Shown: positions 6,251-14,514, numbered from the stretch's first letter. The stretch: 32,827 nucleotides of DNA from Actinomycetes bacterium (GCA_021821585.1 JAKACF010000003.1:1-32827), one strand, 5' to 3'. Notes: generated from the letters alone by a model not told the origin. Made by a program: numbers and translations.

Positions 6251-8041
6251 TCAGGCCGGCCGGCGCCCCTCCTGCGGCCGCCTCACGGGCTCGTCGCGTG
6301 TCGGACCGGGGGCGTAGAGCCCTCTCGCCAGGCGGAAGGCAGAGCCCTCGAGCAGCGACTGGCGGAGCGCCTCGGCGAAGACGCCGGGACCCCAGTGGCG
6401 GGCGCCGACCAGCTCGAACAGGCGGTTCCGGGCGGTGGGGCCGTGCTCGGCGAGCGCCGCCGCGATGGCGGCGCGCTGGTGGGCAAGGGCGGAGCGCCGC
6501 CCTGGCGTCGGCGAGCCGACCACCGGCAGGGTGCCGGAGTAGGTCCCGCGGCCCGGCCGGAACCGCCCGTTGCGGGCGTGCCGCCCGTCGGTGGCACTGA
6601 GCGGGCGGGCGATCTCCTCGAGCGGGGTCTGCTCGGCGGCCACGCCGAAGAGGATCTCGGCCAGCGCGCCGACCGCCATCACGCCGGCACCGATGAGGAA
6701 CCCGACGGCCACCTCGGTCCGGCTGCCGCTCGCGATGAGGTTGCCGAAGAGCACGGGGCCGCTGATGCCACCGACGGCGGTGCCGACGGAGTAGAAGAAG
6801 GCGATCGCGAGCGCCCTCGTCTCCATCGGGAAGATCTCCGAGGCGGTGAGGTAGGCGGCGCTGGCACCGGTCGAGGCGAGGAAGAAGACCGCCATGACCA
6901 CGACGATGAAGCTCCACGGCCCGAGCACGCCCTGCCCGAGGAAGAGCAGGGCGAGCAGGACCGCCAGGACGGCGGAGCCGGCATAGGTGGCCGTGATCAT
7001 GGTCTTGCGCCCGACGGTGTCGAACAGGCGGCCGAGGCTGAGCGGTCCGGCCAGGTTCGACAGGGCGTAGATGATGGTGAACACCGGCACGACGCTCGCC
7101 GCCACATGGAAGAACGTCGACATGAGCGTGCCGAGGTTGAACGTCACGGCGTTGTACAAGAAGGCCTGACCGACAAAGAGGGCGATCGCCAGCACCGAGC
7201 GCTTCGGGTACTTCTTGAAGGCCGTCCCGGCGATCTCCCGGAAGGGGATCGCCCTGCGCTCTGTGACGGTGATGGTGTCGCCGACCTCGTCGAGGCGCTC
7301 GCCGGTCGTCTCGCTCACCTCGCGCTCGATCGAGTCGACGAGCGTCTCGGCCTCCTCGTCCCGTCCGTGGATGAAGAGCCACCGCGGGCTCTCGGGCACG
7401 TTGCGCCGGACGAGCAGCACGCCGAGCCCGAGGACGACGCCGAGCCCGAACGAGAGCCGCCAGCCGATGTCCACCGGGAAGATGGAGGAGAGGAAGAACA
7501 GCACGACCGCCGAGCCCGCCGCTGCTCCCGCCCAGTAGGAGCCGTTGATGCCGAGGTCGACCCTCCCCCGTGCCCGGGCCGGGATCAGCTCGTCGATGGC
7601 GGAGTTGATGGCGGCGTACTCCCCACCGATGCCGGCCCCCGTGAGCGCCCGGAAGAGGAAGAAGTACCACGGTGCGAAGGAGAAGGCGGTCCCGGCGGTG
7701 GCGAGGATGTAGAGCCCGAGCGTCAGCATGAACAGCCGCTTGCGACCGAAGCGGTCCGTCAGCTGACCGAACACGAGCGCGCCGGCGCACGCCCCGAGGA
7801 CGTACATGGCAGCCGCGAAGCCGATGTCTGCCGTCGTGAGCCCCACGCCGGCCCCCTTTTGCACGAGGACGGCGCTGATGGCGCCGACGATCGTGACCTC
7901 GAGTCCGTCGAGGATCCAGCAGGTCCCGAGTCCGCCGATGATGCGCCAGTGGAAGCGCGCCCACGGCAGACGGTCGAGGCGGGCGGGGATCGCCGTCTCG
8001 ATCACCCTCGCCTCATTCGTCACCGCCGTCACGGTCGTCAT
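6251..8041 (-). CDS. MFS sugar/organic-solute transporter with C-terminal soluble domain
   Basis: Twelve-TM carrier of the sugar/metabolite:H+ type. Evidence is TDRFGRKRLFML near residue 105 (motif A), a G-rich gate segment RALTGAGIGGEYAAINSAIDELIPARARG in the middle of the first half, VPESPRWLF (PESPRWL motif) before the central loop and the repeated motif RLFDTVGRKTM in the second half. The membrane part ends near residue 475. It is followed by about 118 extra residues: a basic linker and then a compact helical stretch (about 520-580, HQRAAIAAALAEHGPTARNRLFELVGARHWG...) with a winged-helix-like look. ATG start with AGGAGG five bases upstream. It is divergent from the small Cys/His protein (starts only 26 bases apart) and precedes the IMPase-family gene. 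Substrate unknown; inositol is a guess from the neighbour. Confidence 0.88.
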   Translation of the reverse strand: MTTVTAVTNEARVIETAIPARLDRLPWARFHWRIIGGLGTCWILDGLEVTIVGAISAVLVQKGAGVGLTTADIGFAAAMYVLGACAGALVFGQLTDRFGRKRLFMLTLGLYILATAGTAFSFAPWYFFLFRALTGAGIGGEYAAINSAIDELIPARARGRVDLGINGSYWAGAAAGSAVVLFFLSSIFPVDIGWRLSFGLGVVLGLGVLLVRRNVPESPRWLFIHGRDEEAETLVDSIEREVSETTGERLDEVGDTITVTERRAIPFREIAGTAFKKYPKRSVLAIALFVGQAFLYNAVTFNLGTLMSTFFHVAASVVPVFTIIYALSNLAGPLSLGRLFDTVGRKTMITATYAGSAVLAVLLALLFLGQGVLGPWSFIVVVMAVFFLASTGASAAYLTASEIFPMETRALAIAFFYSVGTAVGGISGPVLFGNLIASGSRTEVAVGFLIGAGVMAVGALAEILFGVAAEQTPLEEIARPLSATDGRHARNGRFRPGRGTYSGTLPVVGSPTPGRRSALAHQRAAIAAALAEHGPTARNRLFELVGARHWGPGVFAEALRQSLLEGSAFRLARGLYAPGPTRDEPVRRPQEGRRPA

Positions 8042-8067
8042 GGATCCCTCCTAGGGTGAACCCACAG

Positions 8068-8316
8068 ATGTGGTCCTGCACGGTGCTCGGTCACCGCTTC
8101 CGCTTCTCCTCTGAGGGAGCCGAAATGAGATGGGTCTGCGAGCGGGGATGCGGCGCCGGGGGCTCGAAGCACTATCCCGACGCCGACTCCGCCCGCCGCT
8201 ACGCCGCCGCGTTCGACCTCGAGGACCGTGCCTCTCTCGGGCGTAGAGCGCCACTGCTCGGCCTCCTCCCGCTCCGGCTGTGGCGAGCGGCCTCCGACAA
8301 GCGACTGCATCGCTAG
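8068..8316 (+). CDS. Small conserved protein with Cys/His metal-site pattern
   Basis: Protein of 82 aa with Cys4, His9, Cys24 and Cys28 (WSCTVLGHRFRF ... RWVCERGCGAGGSK), suggesting a small zinc-ribbon fold, followed by a helix (DSARRYAAAFDLEDR) and a basic C-terminus (RRAPLLGLLPLRLWR). I know this arrangement as a conserved unassigned family in actinobacteria; the function is not known. The ATG was chosen because AGGGTGA lies upstream; a GTG at 8056 gives four more residues but has no ribosome-binding site. It is divergent from the MFS transporter with almost no space between the two starts, so its promoter must overlap that gene or its leader. Confidence 0.75.
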   Translation: MWSCTVLGHRFRFSSEGAEMRWVCERGCGAGGSKHYPDADSARRYAAAFDLEDRASLGRRAPLLGLLPLRLWRAASDKRLHR

Positions 8317-8439
8317 CCCGATACCCCCTCCCGCTCTCGCGTCATGCCTCCCCTCGGGGCGCAGCGGTGCCCGGAGGGTCAGCACTCCTTCACGCCGGAC
8401 CGGTGAGTCACCGCCGCTGCGGGCGACGTCAGGCGGCTG

Positions 8440-10173
8440 TCAGAGCCGCTTCAGCACCACGAGGCAGCAGTCGTCCTCGGGCGCCTCGCACAGCTGCCCG
8501 ATGATGGCGTCCGCCAGCGCGTCGGCGGCCTGGTCCCAGCTCTCCTCGACGAGGGTGCGCAGCGCCTCGAGCCGGGCGTCGATCTCCCCCCGCCGGCGCT
8601 CGACGACGCCGTCGGTGAACAGCACGAGCCCCGAGCCGGGCGCCAAGGCGACGACGTCCTCGCCGAGCTCGCCGACCGACCTGCACCCGAGCGGCGGCGC
8701 CCGGCGGGTCGCGAGGTAGCCGGCGCCCTCCGGGCCGAACGCGAGGGGCGGGAGGTGGCCTGCCGACGACCAGGTCACCGTGCCGGTCGCCACGTCGAGG
8801 ATGCCGTAGAGGGCGGTCGCGAGGGCGTCGGCCGAGGTGGTCGCGATCAACCGGTCGAGGCCGCAGAGCAGCTCGCGGGGCCCGTCGCCGCCGACGGCGA
8901 AGGCGCGGGCGGCGCTGCGCAGCTCGGCCATGAGCGACGCCGCCTCGATGCCGTGGCCGGCCGAGTCACCGACGCCGACGAGGAAGCGGCCGTCGCCGAT
9001 CGGGAGCAGCTCGAACCAGTCGCCGGCGACGGGGCTTCCCGCCGGGAGGTAGCGGGCGGCGGTCTCGAAGTCCTCCAGCCGGACCTCCCCGGTCGGAAGC
9101 AGGGCCCTCGTGAGCAGCTCGGCGATCCGCTGCTCGGCCCGGAACCGATCGGCGTTGGCGAGCGCGATGCCGGCTCTGGCGGCGAGACCCTCCGCCGCGT
9201 GGAGGAGCGCCGGTCCCGGAGCGTCCCGCCAACGGTCCGACACGAGGCTCATCACCCCGACGACGCTTCCGGCCGCCTTCACCGGGACGGCGAGGGCCGA
9301 CCACTGCCCCTGCTCGGCGGCGGCGAGCAGGGGCTCGGGCTCGAGAGCCGGATAGGCGGCGGCGGCGATCTCTGCGGTGACGCGGCTGATCACCTGGACC
9401 TGTCCGCTCCGGAAGGCCGCCGCCAGCAGCGACGAGGCCGCCACCGGCACACGCGAGAACGACCGGAGCGTCGCCACGAGCGGGTTCTCCTCGCTGACCG
9501 CGAGGGCGACCCGGCGCAGCTCCTCGCCTTCGAGGACGTACACGGCGCACCACGGCGCGAGCCGCGGCACCGCCAGGGTGGCGAGGCGCGAGACGATCTC
9601 GTCCGGGTCGATCTCGCTCACCATCAGCCTCGTCCCCTCGCCGAGCAGGGCCAGGATCTCCCGCTCCTGCCGCTCGGCCTCGACGACGAGCGCGGCGTCG
9701 AGAACGGCGGTGCACTGGTGGGCGACGACCTCGAGCAGCAGGAGCCGCTCGGGCGGGATCGTCTGTGGCGTGACGTAGCCGAGCGACAGCACGCCGGTCA
9801 TGCTCCCTCTGGCGACGAGGGGGAGCACGACCCACGAGGGCTGATCGCCGAGCACCGGTTCGGCCGCCACGCCCCCGTCCGCCGACGGCGGCCACACGAA
9901 CGGGACACCGGCGGCGAGCGCCTCGTCGAGCGGGCCGCCTCCGCCTCCTGCCAACCCGGGCCAGGGGGACGGGTCCGGGGCGGGCGGGGGTCCGGCCGCC
10001 GCCAGCAGGCGCATCCTCCCCGTGCCCTCGAGGACCCCGACCGCCGCGCCGGAGGCTCCGAGCAGGTCGCAGGCGACCCGCACCATCGCCCCGGCCACCT
10101 CGGCGACGCCGTCGGCGGCCGCGAGCAGACCGGCGATGTGGCGCACCGTCGCCAACTGGTCCTTGGACGACAC
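8440..10173 (-). CDS. GAF-GAF-PP2C serine phosphatase (RsbU/SpoIIE type)
   Basis: Cytosolic signalling phosphatase expected to dephosphorylate an anti-sigma-factor antagonist (STAS protein). Two GAF domains (about residues 8-165 and 170-345) sense an unknown ligand. The PP2C domain (about 365-577) has metal-binding residues in PVAGDWFEL (Asp385), GVGDSAGHG (Asp403), LFTDGVVERR (Asp521) and the terminal EDDCCLVVLKR (Asp567/568). The usual GDVxGHG is GDSAGHG here. No HATPase kinase domain and no STAS partner gene are present nearby, so the partner is elsewhere. GTG start with GGGGA nine bases upstream. It is divergent from the CBS-BON gene, with an intergenic region that carries DosR-like element B. 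Confidence 0.9.
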   Translation of the reverse strand: MSSKDQLATVRHIAGLLAAADGVAEVAGAMVRVACDLLGASGAAVGVLEGTGRMRLLAAAGPPPAPDPSPWPGLAGGGGGPLDEALAAGVPFVWPPSADGGVAAEPVLGDQPSWVVLPLVARGSMTGVLSLGYVTPQTIPPERLLLLEVVAHQCTAVLDAALVVEAERQEREILALLGEGTRLMVSEIDPDEIVSRLATLAVPRLAPWCAVYVLEGEELRRVALAVSEENPLVATLRSFSRVPVAASSLLAAAFRSGQVQVISRVTAEIAAAAYPALEPEPLLAAAEQGQWSALAVPVKAAGSVVGVMSLVSDRWRDAPGPALLHAAEGLAARAGIALANADRFRAEQRIAELLTRALLPTGEVRLEDFETAARYLPAGSPVAGDWFELLPIGDGRFLVGVGDSAGHGIEAASLMAELRSAARAFAVGGDGPRELLCGLDRLIATTSADALATALYGILDVATGTVTWSSAGHLPPLAFGPEGAGYLATRRAPPLGCRSVGELGEDVVALAPGSGLVLFTDGVVERRRGEIDARLEALRTLVEESWDQAADALADAIIGQLCEAPEDDCCLVVLKRL

Positions 10174-10270
10174 CTCGTTCGGTCCCCAGCCTGCCCCTCG
10201 GTACCGGCCTGTTCCGGCGTCCGACCATCGTTGCGCCGGCGACCCGCTGTGTCAACGAGGCGCCGGGCTT

Positions 10271-10286
10271 GGTGACCTTCGGCCCT
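10271..10286 (+). promoter_or_regulatory. DosR/DevR-like inverted element B
   Basis: Sequence GGTGACCTTCGGCCCT, about 56 bases before the CBS-BON start and 98 bases before the divergent GAF-PP2C phosphatase. It shares the pattern GNSAC-Y-TTC-R-GCCCT with element A and the CTTCGGCCCTGG segment with element C. Role inferred from the shared pattern and positions. Confidence 0.4.
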
Positions 10287-10341
10287 GGCCCGGCGGGCGC
10301 GGCGGCCCGATGCTGGGAGTGTCGACACCAAGGAGGCGGCG

Positions 10342-11064
10342 ATGAAGGTCGCGCAGGTGATGACGAGCAAGGTCGAGACCGCCGGCGCCGGCACGCCCTA
10401 CAAGGACGTCGTCGAGCGCCTGGTCCGCGCCGGGGTGAGCTCGATCCCGGTCGTCGACGACGAGAGCCACCTCGTCGGCATCGTGACCGAGGCGGACCTG
10501 ATCTCGAAGGAAGCCTTCCCCGCCGTCCACCACCGGGGCATCGCCGCCATGTTCGAGGTGCTCTCCGGCTCGTCCAAGGAGTGGCTCTCCAAGGCCGAGG
10601 CGGCGACGGCGGCCGACTTGATGACGCGCGACCCGGTCACCTGCTCACCCGACGAGGACGTCCGCGTTGCCGCCCGCCGGATGCTGCGCGAGAAAGTCAA
10701 GCGGCTGCCGGTGGTCGAGCACGGGGTGCTCGTCGGCATCGTCTCCCGCCACGACCTGCTCAGCGTCTACGACCGCCCCGACGCCGAGATCTGCGCCGAG
10801 GTCCGCCGGCTGCTGCACGAGAGCGCCGAGAGGCCCGAGGACGGCTCCATCTCCTGCTCGGTCTCCGACGGCGTCGTCGTCCTGCAGGGCGATCTTCGCT
10901 ACCAGTCCGACGCCGGCGTCGTCGTCGCCCTCGCCCGCGAGGTCCCCGGCGTGGTCGACGTCGTGAGCCACCTCCACGGCCGCGAGGCGAACCCCCGCCA
11001 TGACAGCAGGGAGTTCGAGCCCGACCCGAGCGACTCCTGGAAGCGGACCTTCGACTCGCACTGA
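10342..11064 (+). CDS. CBS-CBS-BON domain protein
   Basis: Soluble 240-aa protein with two CBS domains (about residues 5-57 and 92-145; VAQVMTSKVETAGAGTPYKDVVERL, VGIVTEADL, ADLMTRDPVTCSPDEDV, RLPVVEHGVLVGIVSRHDLL) and a C-terminal BON domain (about 150-212; EVRRLLHE..., VSDGVVVLQGDL, VPGVVDVVSHL). The same arrangement occurs in actinobacterial proteins linked to hypoxia and stress regulons, where the CBS pair probably binds adenine nucleotides and BON may bind lipids or membranes. AAGGAGG five bases before the ATG supports the start. The tail after residue 212 is polar and probably disordered. Convergent with the MBL hydrolase, 21 bases apart. Confidence 0.9.
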   Translation: MKVAQVMTSKVETAGAGTPYKDVVERLVRAGVSSIPVVDDESHLVGIVTEADLISKEAFPAVHHRGIAAMFEVLSGSSKEWLSKAEAATAADLMTRDPVTCSPDEDVRVAARRMLREKVKRLPVVEHGVLVGIVSRHDLLSVYDRPDAEICAEVRRLLHESAERPEDGSISCSVSDGVVVLQGDLRYQSDAGVVVALAREVPGVVDVVSHLHGREANPRHDSREFEPDPSDSWKRTFDSH

Positions 11065-11085
11065 GCGGCCCCCCACCGGCTCGTG

Positions 11086-11727
11086 TCAGTACCCCCGCGC
11101 CACCCACTCCTCGAGATGGGGCGCCTCCTCGCCGATCGTCGTCTCCTCGCCGTGGCCGGTGAGGACCCTCGTCTCCCCGGGCAGGACGAGCAGGCGTGAG
11201 CGGATCGACTCGATGATGGTCGGGAAGTCCGAGAAGCTGCGACCGGTCGCGCCCGGCCCTCCACGGAACAAGGTGTCGCCGGAGAAGAGCACCTTCGAGG
11301 CGCGCAGGTGCAGGCAGCAGCCGCCGGGCGTGTGCCCGGGTGTGTGCAGCACCTCGAGCTCGACGCCCCCGGCCCGGAGGACCGAGCCGCCGAGGAGCTC
11401 GCCGTCGGGGTCGGGTCCCGACGGGTAGGTCATGGCCCACAGCGGCAGGTCGGCCGGGTGCAAGAGCACGGGGGCCCCGAGCTCCCGGGCGAGGGGGACG
11501 GCCGCGTTCACGTGGTCGTTGTGGCCGTGGGTGGCGACGATGGCGACCACGCGGCGGCCTCCCACCGCGGCGGCGATCTCGTCCGGGCGGTGGGGCGCGT
11601 CGACGACGAGCACCTCCTCGTCGGAGCCGACGAGGAAGACGTTGTTCTCCACTTCGAAGTCCTCGCCGTCGAGCGAGAAGACCCCGGAGGTCGACAGGTG
11701 CCCGATGTGGTCCAGGAGCTCGATCAT
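11086..11727 (-). CDS. MBL-fold hydrolase of the mycothiol/MscR-associated family
   Basis: Glyoxalase-II-like metallo-beta-lactamase-fold thioesterase, 213 aa, soluble. The binuclear metal site is complete: THGHNDH (66-72), His132 in HTPGHTPGG, Asp151 in FSGDTLF and His192 in LTGHGEETTIG. The segments GVFSLDGEDFEVENNVFLVG and GGPGATGRSFSDFPTIIESI closely match the MBL protein normally encoded next to S-(hydroxymethyl)mycothiol dehydrogenase in actinobacteria, where it is thought to hydrolyse the S-formylmycothiol or a related thioester. Here mscR is present on the same strand but about 6 kb away, with a lipid operon between. The ATG has no close ribosome-binding site. Promoter likely in the 139-base gap shared with the DUF3068 gene. 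Confidence 0.88.
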   Translation of the reverse strand: MIELLDHIGHLSTSGVFSLDGEDFEVENNVFLVGSDEEVLVVDAPHRPDEIAAAVGGRRVVAIVATHGHNDHVNAAVPLARELGAPVLLHPADLPLWAMTYPSGPDPDGELLGGSVLRAGGVELEVLHTPGHTPGGCCLHLRASKVLFSGDTLFRGGPGATGRSFSDFPTIIESIRSRLLVLPGETRVLTGHGEETTIGEEAPHLEEWVARGY

Positions 11728-11758
11728 CCGGCGAAGCTAGCCGTCCTCCCCCGCGCTC

Positions 11759-11776
11759 AGGTCCTTCGGCCCTGGG
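11759..11776 (+). promoter_or_regulatory. DosR/DevR-like inverted element C
   Basis: Sequence AGGTCCTTCGGCCCTGGG in the divergent gap between the MBL hydrolase (33 bases from its start) and the DUF3068 lipid operon (about 90 bases). It shares CCTTCGGCCCTGG with element B but lacks the GAC of the left half, so it is the weakest of the three. Confidence 0.3.
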
Positions 11777-11866
11777 CGAGCCGGCACCGGCGGTCGAGCA
11801 TGGGTCAGGACACGAGCACCACGGCGCTCGCCCGAGGCAGCGAGGACGCGCCGGGGAGGAGGACAG

Positions 11867-13075
11867 ATGCGACCGAGCAGGATCTCACTGGTCGTCGCGG
11901 GCGGCGTTCTGCTGGTCGGCGCCGGGCTCTGGAGCCTGCTTGCCGTACCGGCTCTCGTCAAGTTCCCGCTCTCGACCGACGCCGTGCTGCACTACGACGG
12001 CCACTTCGTCACCTTCGTCGACCAGGCGACCGGCCGGACGCTGCCGTCGGCCTCCAGCGCACCGCTCACGGTGCGCCGCCACATCGCAGCCGTGCCCTCG
12101 GCGAGCACCTCCAGTGTCGCCGTCGTCGACGAACAGCTGGCCCTCAGCTTCGGCGGCCGGTCGGTCAGCGAGCACAACCGTTACGCCCTCGACCGCCGGA
12201 CGATGGAGAACGTCTCGAGCGACCAGGCCTACACCTTCGCCCCGGCCAACCCGGGGGCCGTCGCCGGCAGCTACTACATCACCCTGCCGATGAACCTCGG
12301 GCCGGACTCGAGCGGCCTTCGCATCTTCAAGCCGGAGACCGGGACGACCTATCCCCTCGTCCCCCTCGCCGACGGGCACCAGCCGGCGACGCTCGACGGC
12401 TTGCCGGTGCAGTGGTTCTCGGGGACCCTCCCCATGACGCCGGTCGCGTCCTACGAGCGCGCCAACCTCGCTGCCCAGGGCCTGCCGATGACGGTGCCAC
12501 CCGCCCGCATCGAAGCGGGGCTGGCGGCGGCCGGAATCTCGGTCCCCGCCCTCACGAGGGTCCTCGCCCCGGTGCTCACCCCCGCCGAGACGACGAGGGT
12601 GGCGACGGTGCTCGCCTCGCGGGTCCGCCTTGACTACTACGCCTACGGCACGGGCCTCGTCGCCGCCGAACCGCGCTCGGGCCAGATCATCGAGTTGAAG
12701 AACGTCGTCGACGGCATCGCCTTCAAGCCGGCGACCGGCGGCATCTCGACCCTCGTCTCGGTGCTCGACCGACACCGTTCGCTCCCCGGTGTGCCGGCCG
12801 CCCTCCGGGCGCTCCGGGCGCTCGTCTCGGCACCGCCTCAGGCCGTCTACCAGCTCACCTACACCGAGACGCCCGCCAGCGTGGCCTCGATGGTCGACAC
12901 GGCCAACAGCCAGCTGACCGGCATCGAGGTCGTGACCGAGGTCGTGCCGATCTCCGCCGCCGTCCTCGGAGCGCTGCTCGTCATCCTCGGCCTCGGCCTC
13001 GCCGCGATGGACCGGCGCCGGCTGACCGCCCCCGGCGCCCCCGGGGAGGCGGGCACCGCCCGGGAGGCAGCATGA
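11867..13075 (+). CDS. DUF3068 (PorA-family) membrane-anchored protein
   Basis: Protein of 402 aa with one N-terminal membrane helix (about 7-30), a large extracytoplasmic domain and a second helix near the C-terminus (about 353-377, AAVLGALLVILGLGLAAM) followed by a short basic tail. This layout, together with the segments LSTDAVLHYDG, NRYALDRRTMENV and VYQLTYTETPASVASMVDTA, is that of DUF3068, sometimes named porin PorA family; the biochemical role is unknown. GGAGGAGGA lies four bases before the ATG. The stop overlaps the start of the first WS/DGAT gene by 4 bp (ATGA), so translation is probably coupled. That pairing suggests a role with neutral lipids or wax esters, for example export or envelope localisation, but this is inference. 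Confidence 0.85.
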   Translation: MRPSRISLVVAGGVLLVGAGLWSLLAVPALVKFPLSTDAVLHYDGHFVTFVDQATGRTLPSASSAPLTVRRHIAAVPSASTSSVAVVDEQLALSFGGRSVSEHNRYALDRRTMENVSSDQAYTFAPANPGAVAGSYYITLPMNLGPDSSGLRIFKPETGTTYPLVPLADGHQPATLDGLPVQWFSGTLPMTPVASYERANLAAQGLPMTVPPARIEAGLAAAGISVPALTRVLAPVLTPAETTRVATVLASRVRLDYYAYGTGLVAAEPRSGQIIELKNVVDGIAFKPATGGISTLVSVLDRHRSLPGVPAALRALRALVSAPPQAVYQLTYTETPASVASMVDTANSQLTGIEVVTEVVPISAAVLGALLVILGLGLAAMDRRRLTAPGAPGEAGTAREAA

Positions 13076-14514
13076 GCGGAGCGCCGGCACTGATGCAGCC
13101 GGCCGACTCGATCCTCTGGCGCATCGAGCGCGACGCCGTGCTGCGCTCGACCATCACCGCCGTCACGCTGCTCGACCGGGCCCCGGACTGGGCGCGGCTG
13201 CGACGTCGCATGGACGAGGCGGTCGACATGATCCCCCGTCTCCGCCAGGTCGTGGCGGAGCCCGCCTGGCCGGTCGGGTCGCCGCACTGGGCTCCGGCCG
13301 AGGAGTTCGACCTCGACTACCACCTCCGCCAACTCTCCCTCCCCGACGAGCCGGGCCTCGGCGCCGTGCTCGACTTCGCCGCCCGGGAGGCGATGAAGGG
13401 ATTCGACCACACCCGCCCGCTGTGGGAGTTCACTCTGGTGAGGGGGCTCTCCGGCGGCCAGGCCGCCCTCGTCGAGAAGTTCCACCATGCCGTCACCGAC
13501 GGGCTCGGCGGCATGCAGCTCGCCCTGCAGGTGCTCGACGCCTCGCGGGACGCCGCCGACCTCGTGGCGGCGGTGCGGGGAGCAGAGCTGCACGCCCCCG
13601 CCGACGGCCGGACCCTTCGCCGGGCCACCGCCGCCGCGCGGGCCGCCGCCGCCCTCGAGGCCGACCTCGTCCGGACCGTCGTCCGGGCCGGCACGATGCC
13701 CGTGCGCTCGACCCGCGAGCTCCTCGACGCCGCCCGATGGGCGGCCCGCCTGCTCGCCCCGACCGGAGCGCCGCTCTCCCCCCTCATGCTCCGGCGGAGC
13801 ACCCGGCTGCGTTTCGCTGCATTCGACACCGACCTCGACCGGCTCCGCCAGGCCGCCCATCGTGCCGGGGGCTCCCTCAACGACGCCTTCGTGGCAGCGG
13901 TGGTCGCCGGCCTGCGGCGGTACCACGAGGCGCAGGGCGCACGCGTCTCGCGGCTGCGCATGACCCTGCCGGTCAGCATCCGCCGCCCCGGGGACCCGCT
14001 CGAGCAGAACCGCTTCACGCCCGTCCGCTTCGTCGTCCCGGTGCTCGCCTCGGACGACAGCCCTGCCCTCGCCGTCCAGGCCATCTCGGCCATCATCCGC
14101 AGCTGGCGGGAGGGCCCCGCCCTCGGGCTGAGCGACGGCCTCGCCCACCTGCTGAACGCGCTCCCGACCGAGGCCGTCAGCCGGGTCTTCGGTGCGCTCT
14201 TGAAGAACGTCGACTTCGTCGCCACGAACGTCCCCGGCCTCCCGGTCCCCTACTACCTCGCCGGCGCAAAGCTCGTCGGCCAGTACGCCTTCGCCCCGCC
14301 GAGCGGCGCCGCCCTCAACGTCGCCCTCGTCTCCCACCTCGACCGCGTGTGCGTCGGGGTGAACATGGATCCCGCCGCGGTCACCGACACCCCGCTCATG
14401 GCGCGCTCGCTCGAGGAGGGCTTCGCCGAGGTCCTGGACGGCCCGACGGCACGGCGGAGCGCTGCGCACCGCCGGCCGGGCAGCCCGCCGCAGGCGGAGG
14501 GAGCCGGCTCGTGA
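13072..14514 (+). CDS. Wax ester synthase / diacylglycerol acyltransferase (WS/DGAT) 1
   Basis: Bifunctional acyltransferase that transfers an acyl group from acyl-CoA to a fatty alcohol or diacylglycerol, usually membrane-associated at lipid bodies. The catalytic HHxxxDG motif is HHAVTDG (138-144), preceded by PLWEF (116-120). The C-terminal half has the DUF1298 features SLNDAFVAAVVAGLRRY, TLPVSIR and FVATNVPGLPVPYYLAGAKL. At 480 aa it is normal for the family, but the N-terminus (MQPADSILWRIERDAVLRSTI) departs from the usual PLSPLDAxFL and the middle region is Arg/Ala-rich. Both ends overlap neighbours by 4 bp, placing it firmly in the operon. Substrate preference cannot be told. Confidence 0.92.
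   Translation: MSGAPALMQPADSILWRIERDAVLRSTITAVTLLDRAPDWARLRRRMDEAVDMIPRLRQVVAEPAWPVGSPHWAPAEEFDLDYHLRQLSLPDEPGLGAVLDFAAREAMKGFDHTRPLWEFTLVRGLSGGQAALVEKFHHAVTDGLGGMQLALQVLDASRDAADLVAAVRGAELHAPADGRTLRRATAAARAAAALEADLVRTVVRAGTMPVRSTRELLDAARWAARLLAPTGAPLSPLMLRRSTRLRFAAFDTDLDRLRQAAHRAGGSLNDAFVAAVVAGLRRYHEAQGARVSRLRMTLPVSIRRPGDPLEQNRFTPVRFVVPVLASDDSPALAVQAISAIIRSWREGPALGLSDGLAHLLNALPTEAVSRVFGALLKNVDFVATNVPGLPVPYYLAGAKLVGQYAFAPPSGAALNVALVSHLDRVCVGVNMDPAAVTDTPLMARSLEEGFAEVLDGPTARRSAAHRRPGSPPQAEGAGS

Noticed and set aside
5029..6600. Plus-strand open frame of over 500 codons across the IMPase-family gene
   Set aside because: It is antisense to complete IMPase motifs and has only Arg/Gly/Pro-rich translation.
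8401..8413. Palindrome CGGTGAGTCACCG in the convergent gap before the PP2C phosphatase end
   Set aside because: The one-base centre cannot form a useful hairpin loop, no gene starts nearby and no second copy was seen, so neither terminator nor operator is supported.
13422..14510. Long 5' extension of the WS/DGAT 2 frame
   Set aside because: The extension lies entirely inside WS/DGAT 1 in another frame and is Arg/Pro-rich; the canonical N-terminus LERTTSLDAGFL begins at the GTG at 14511.
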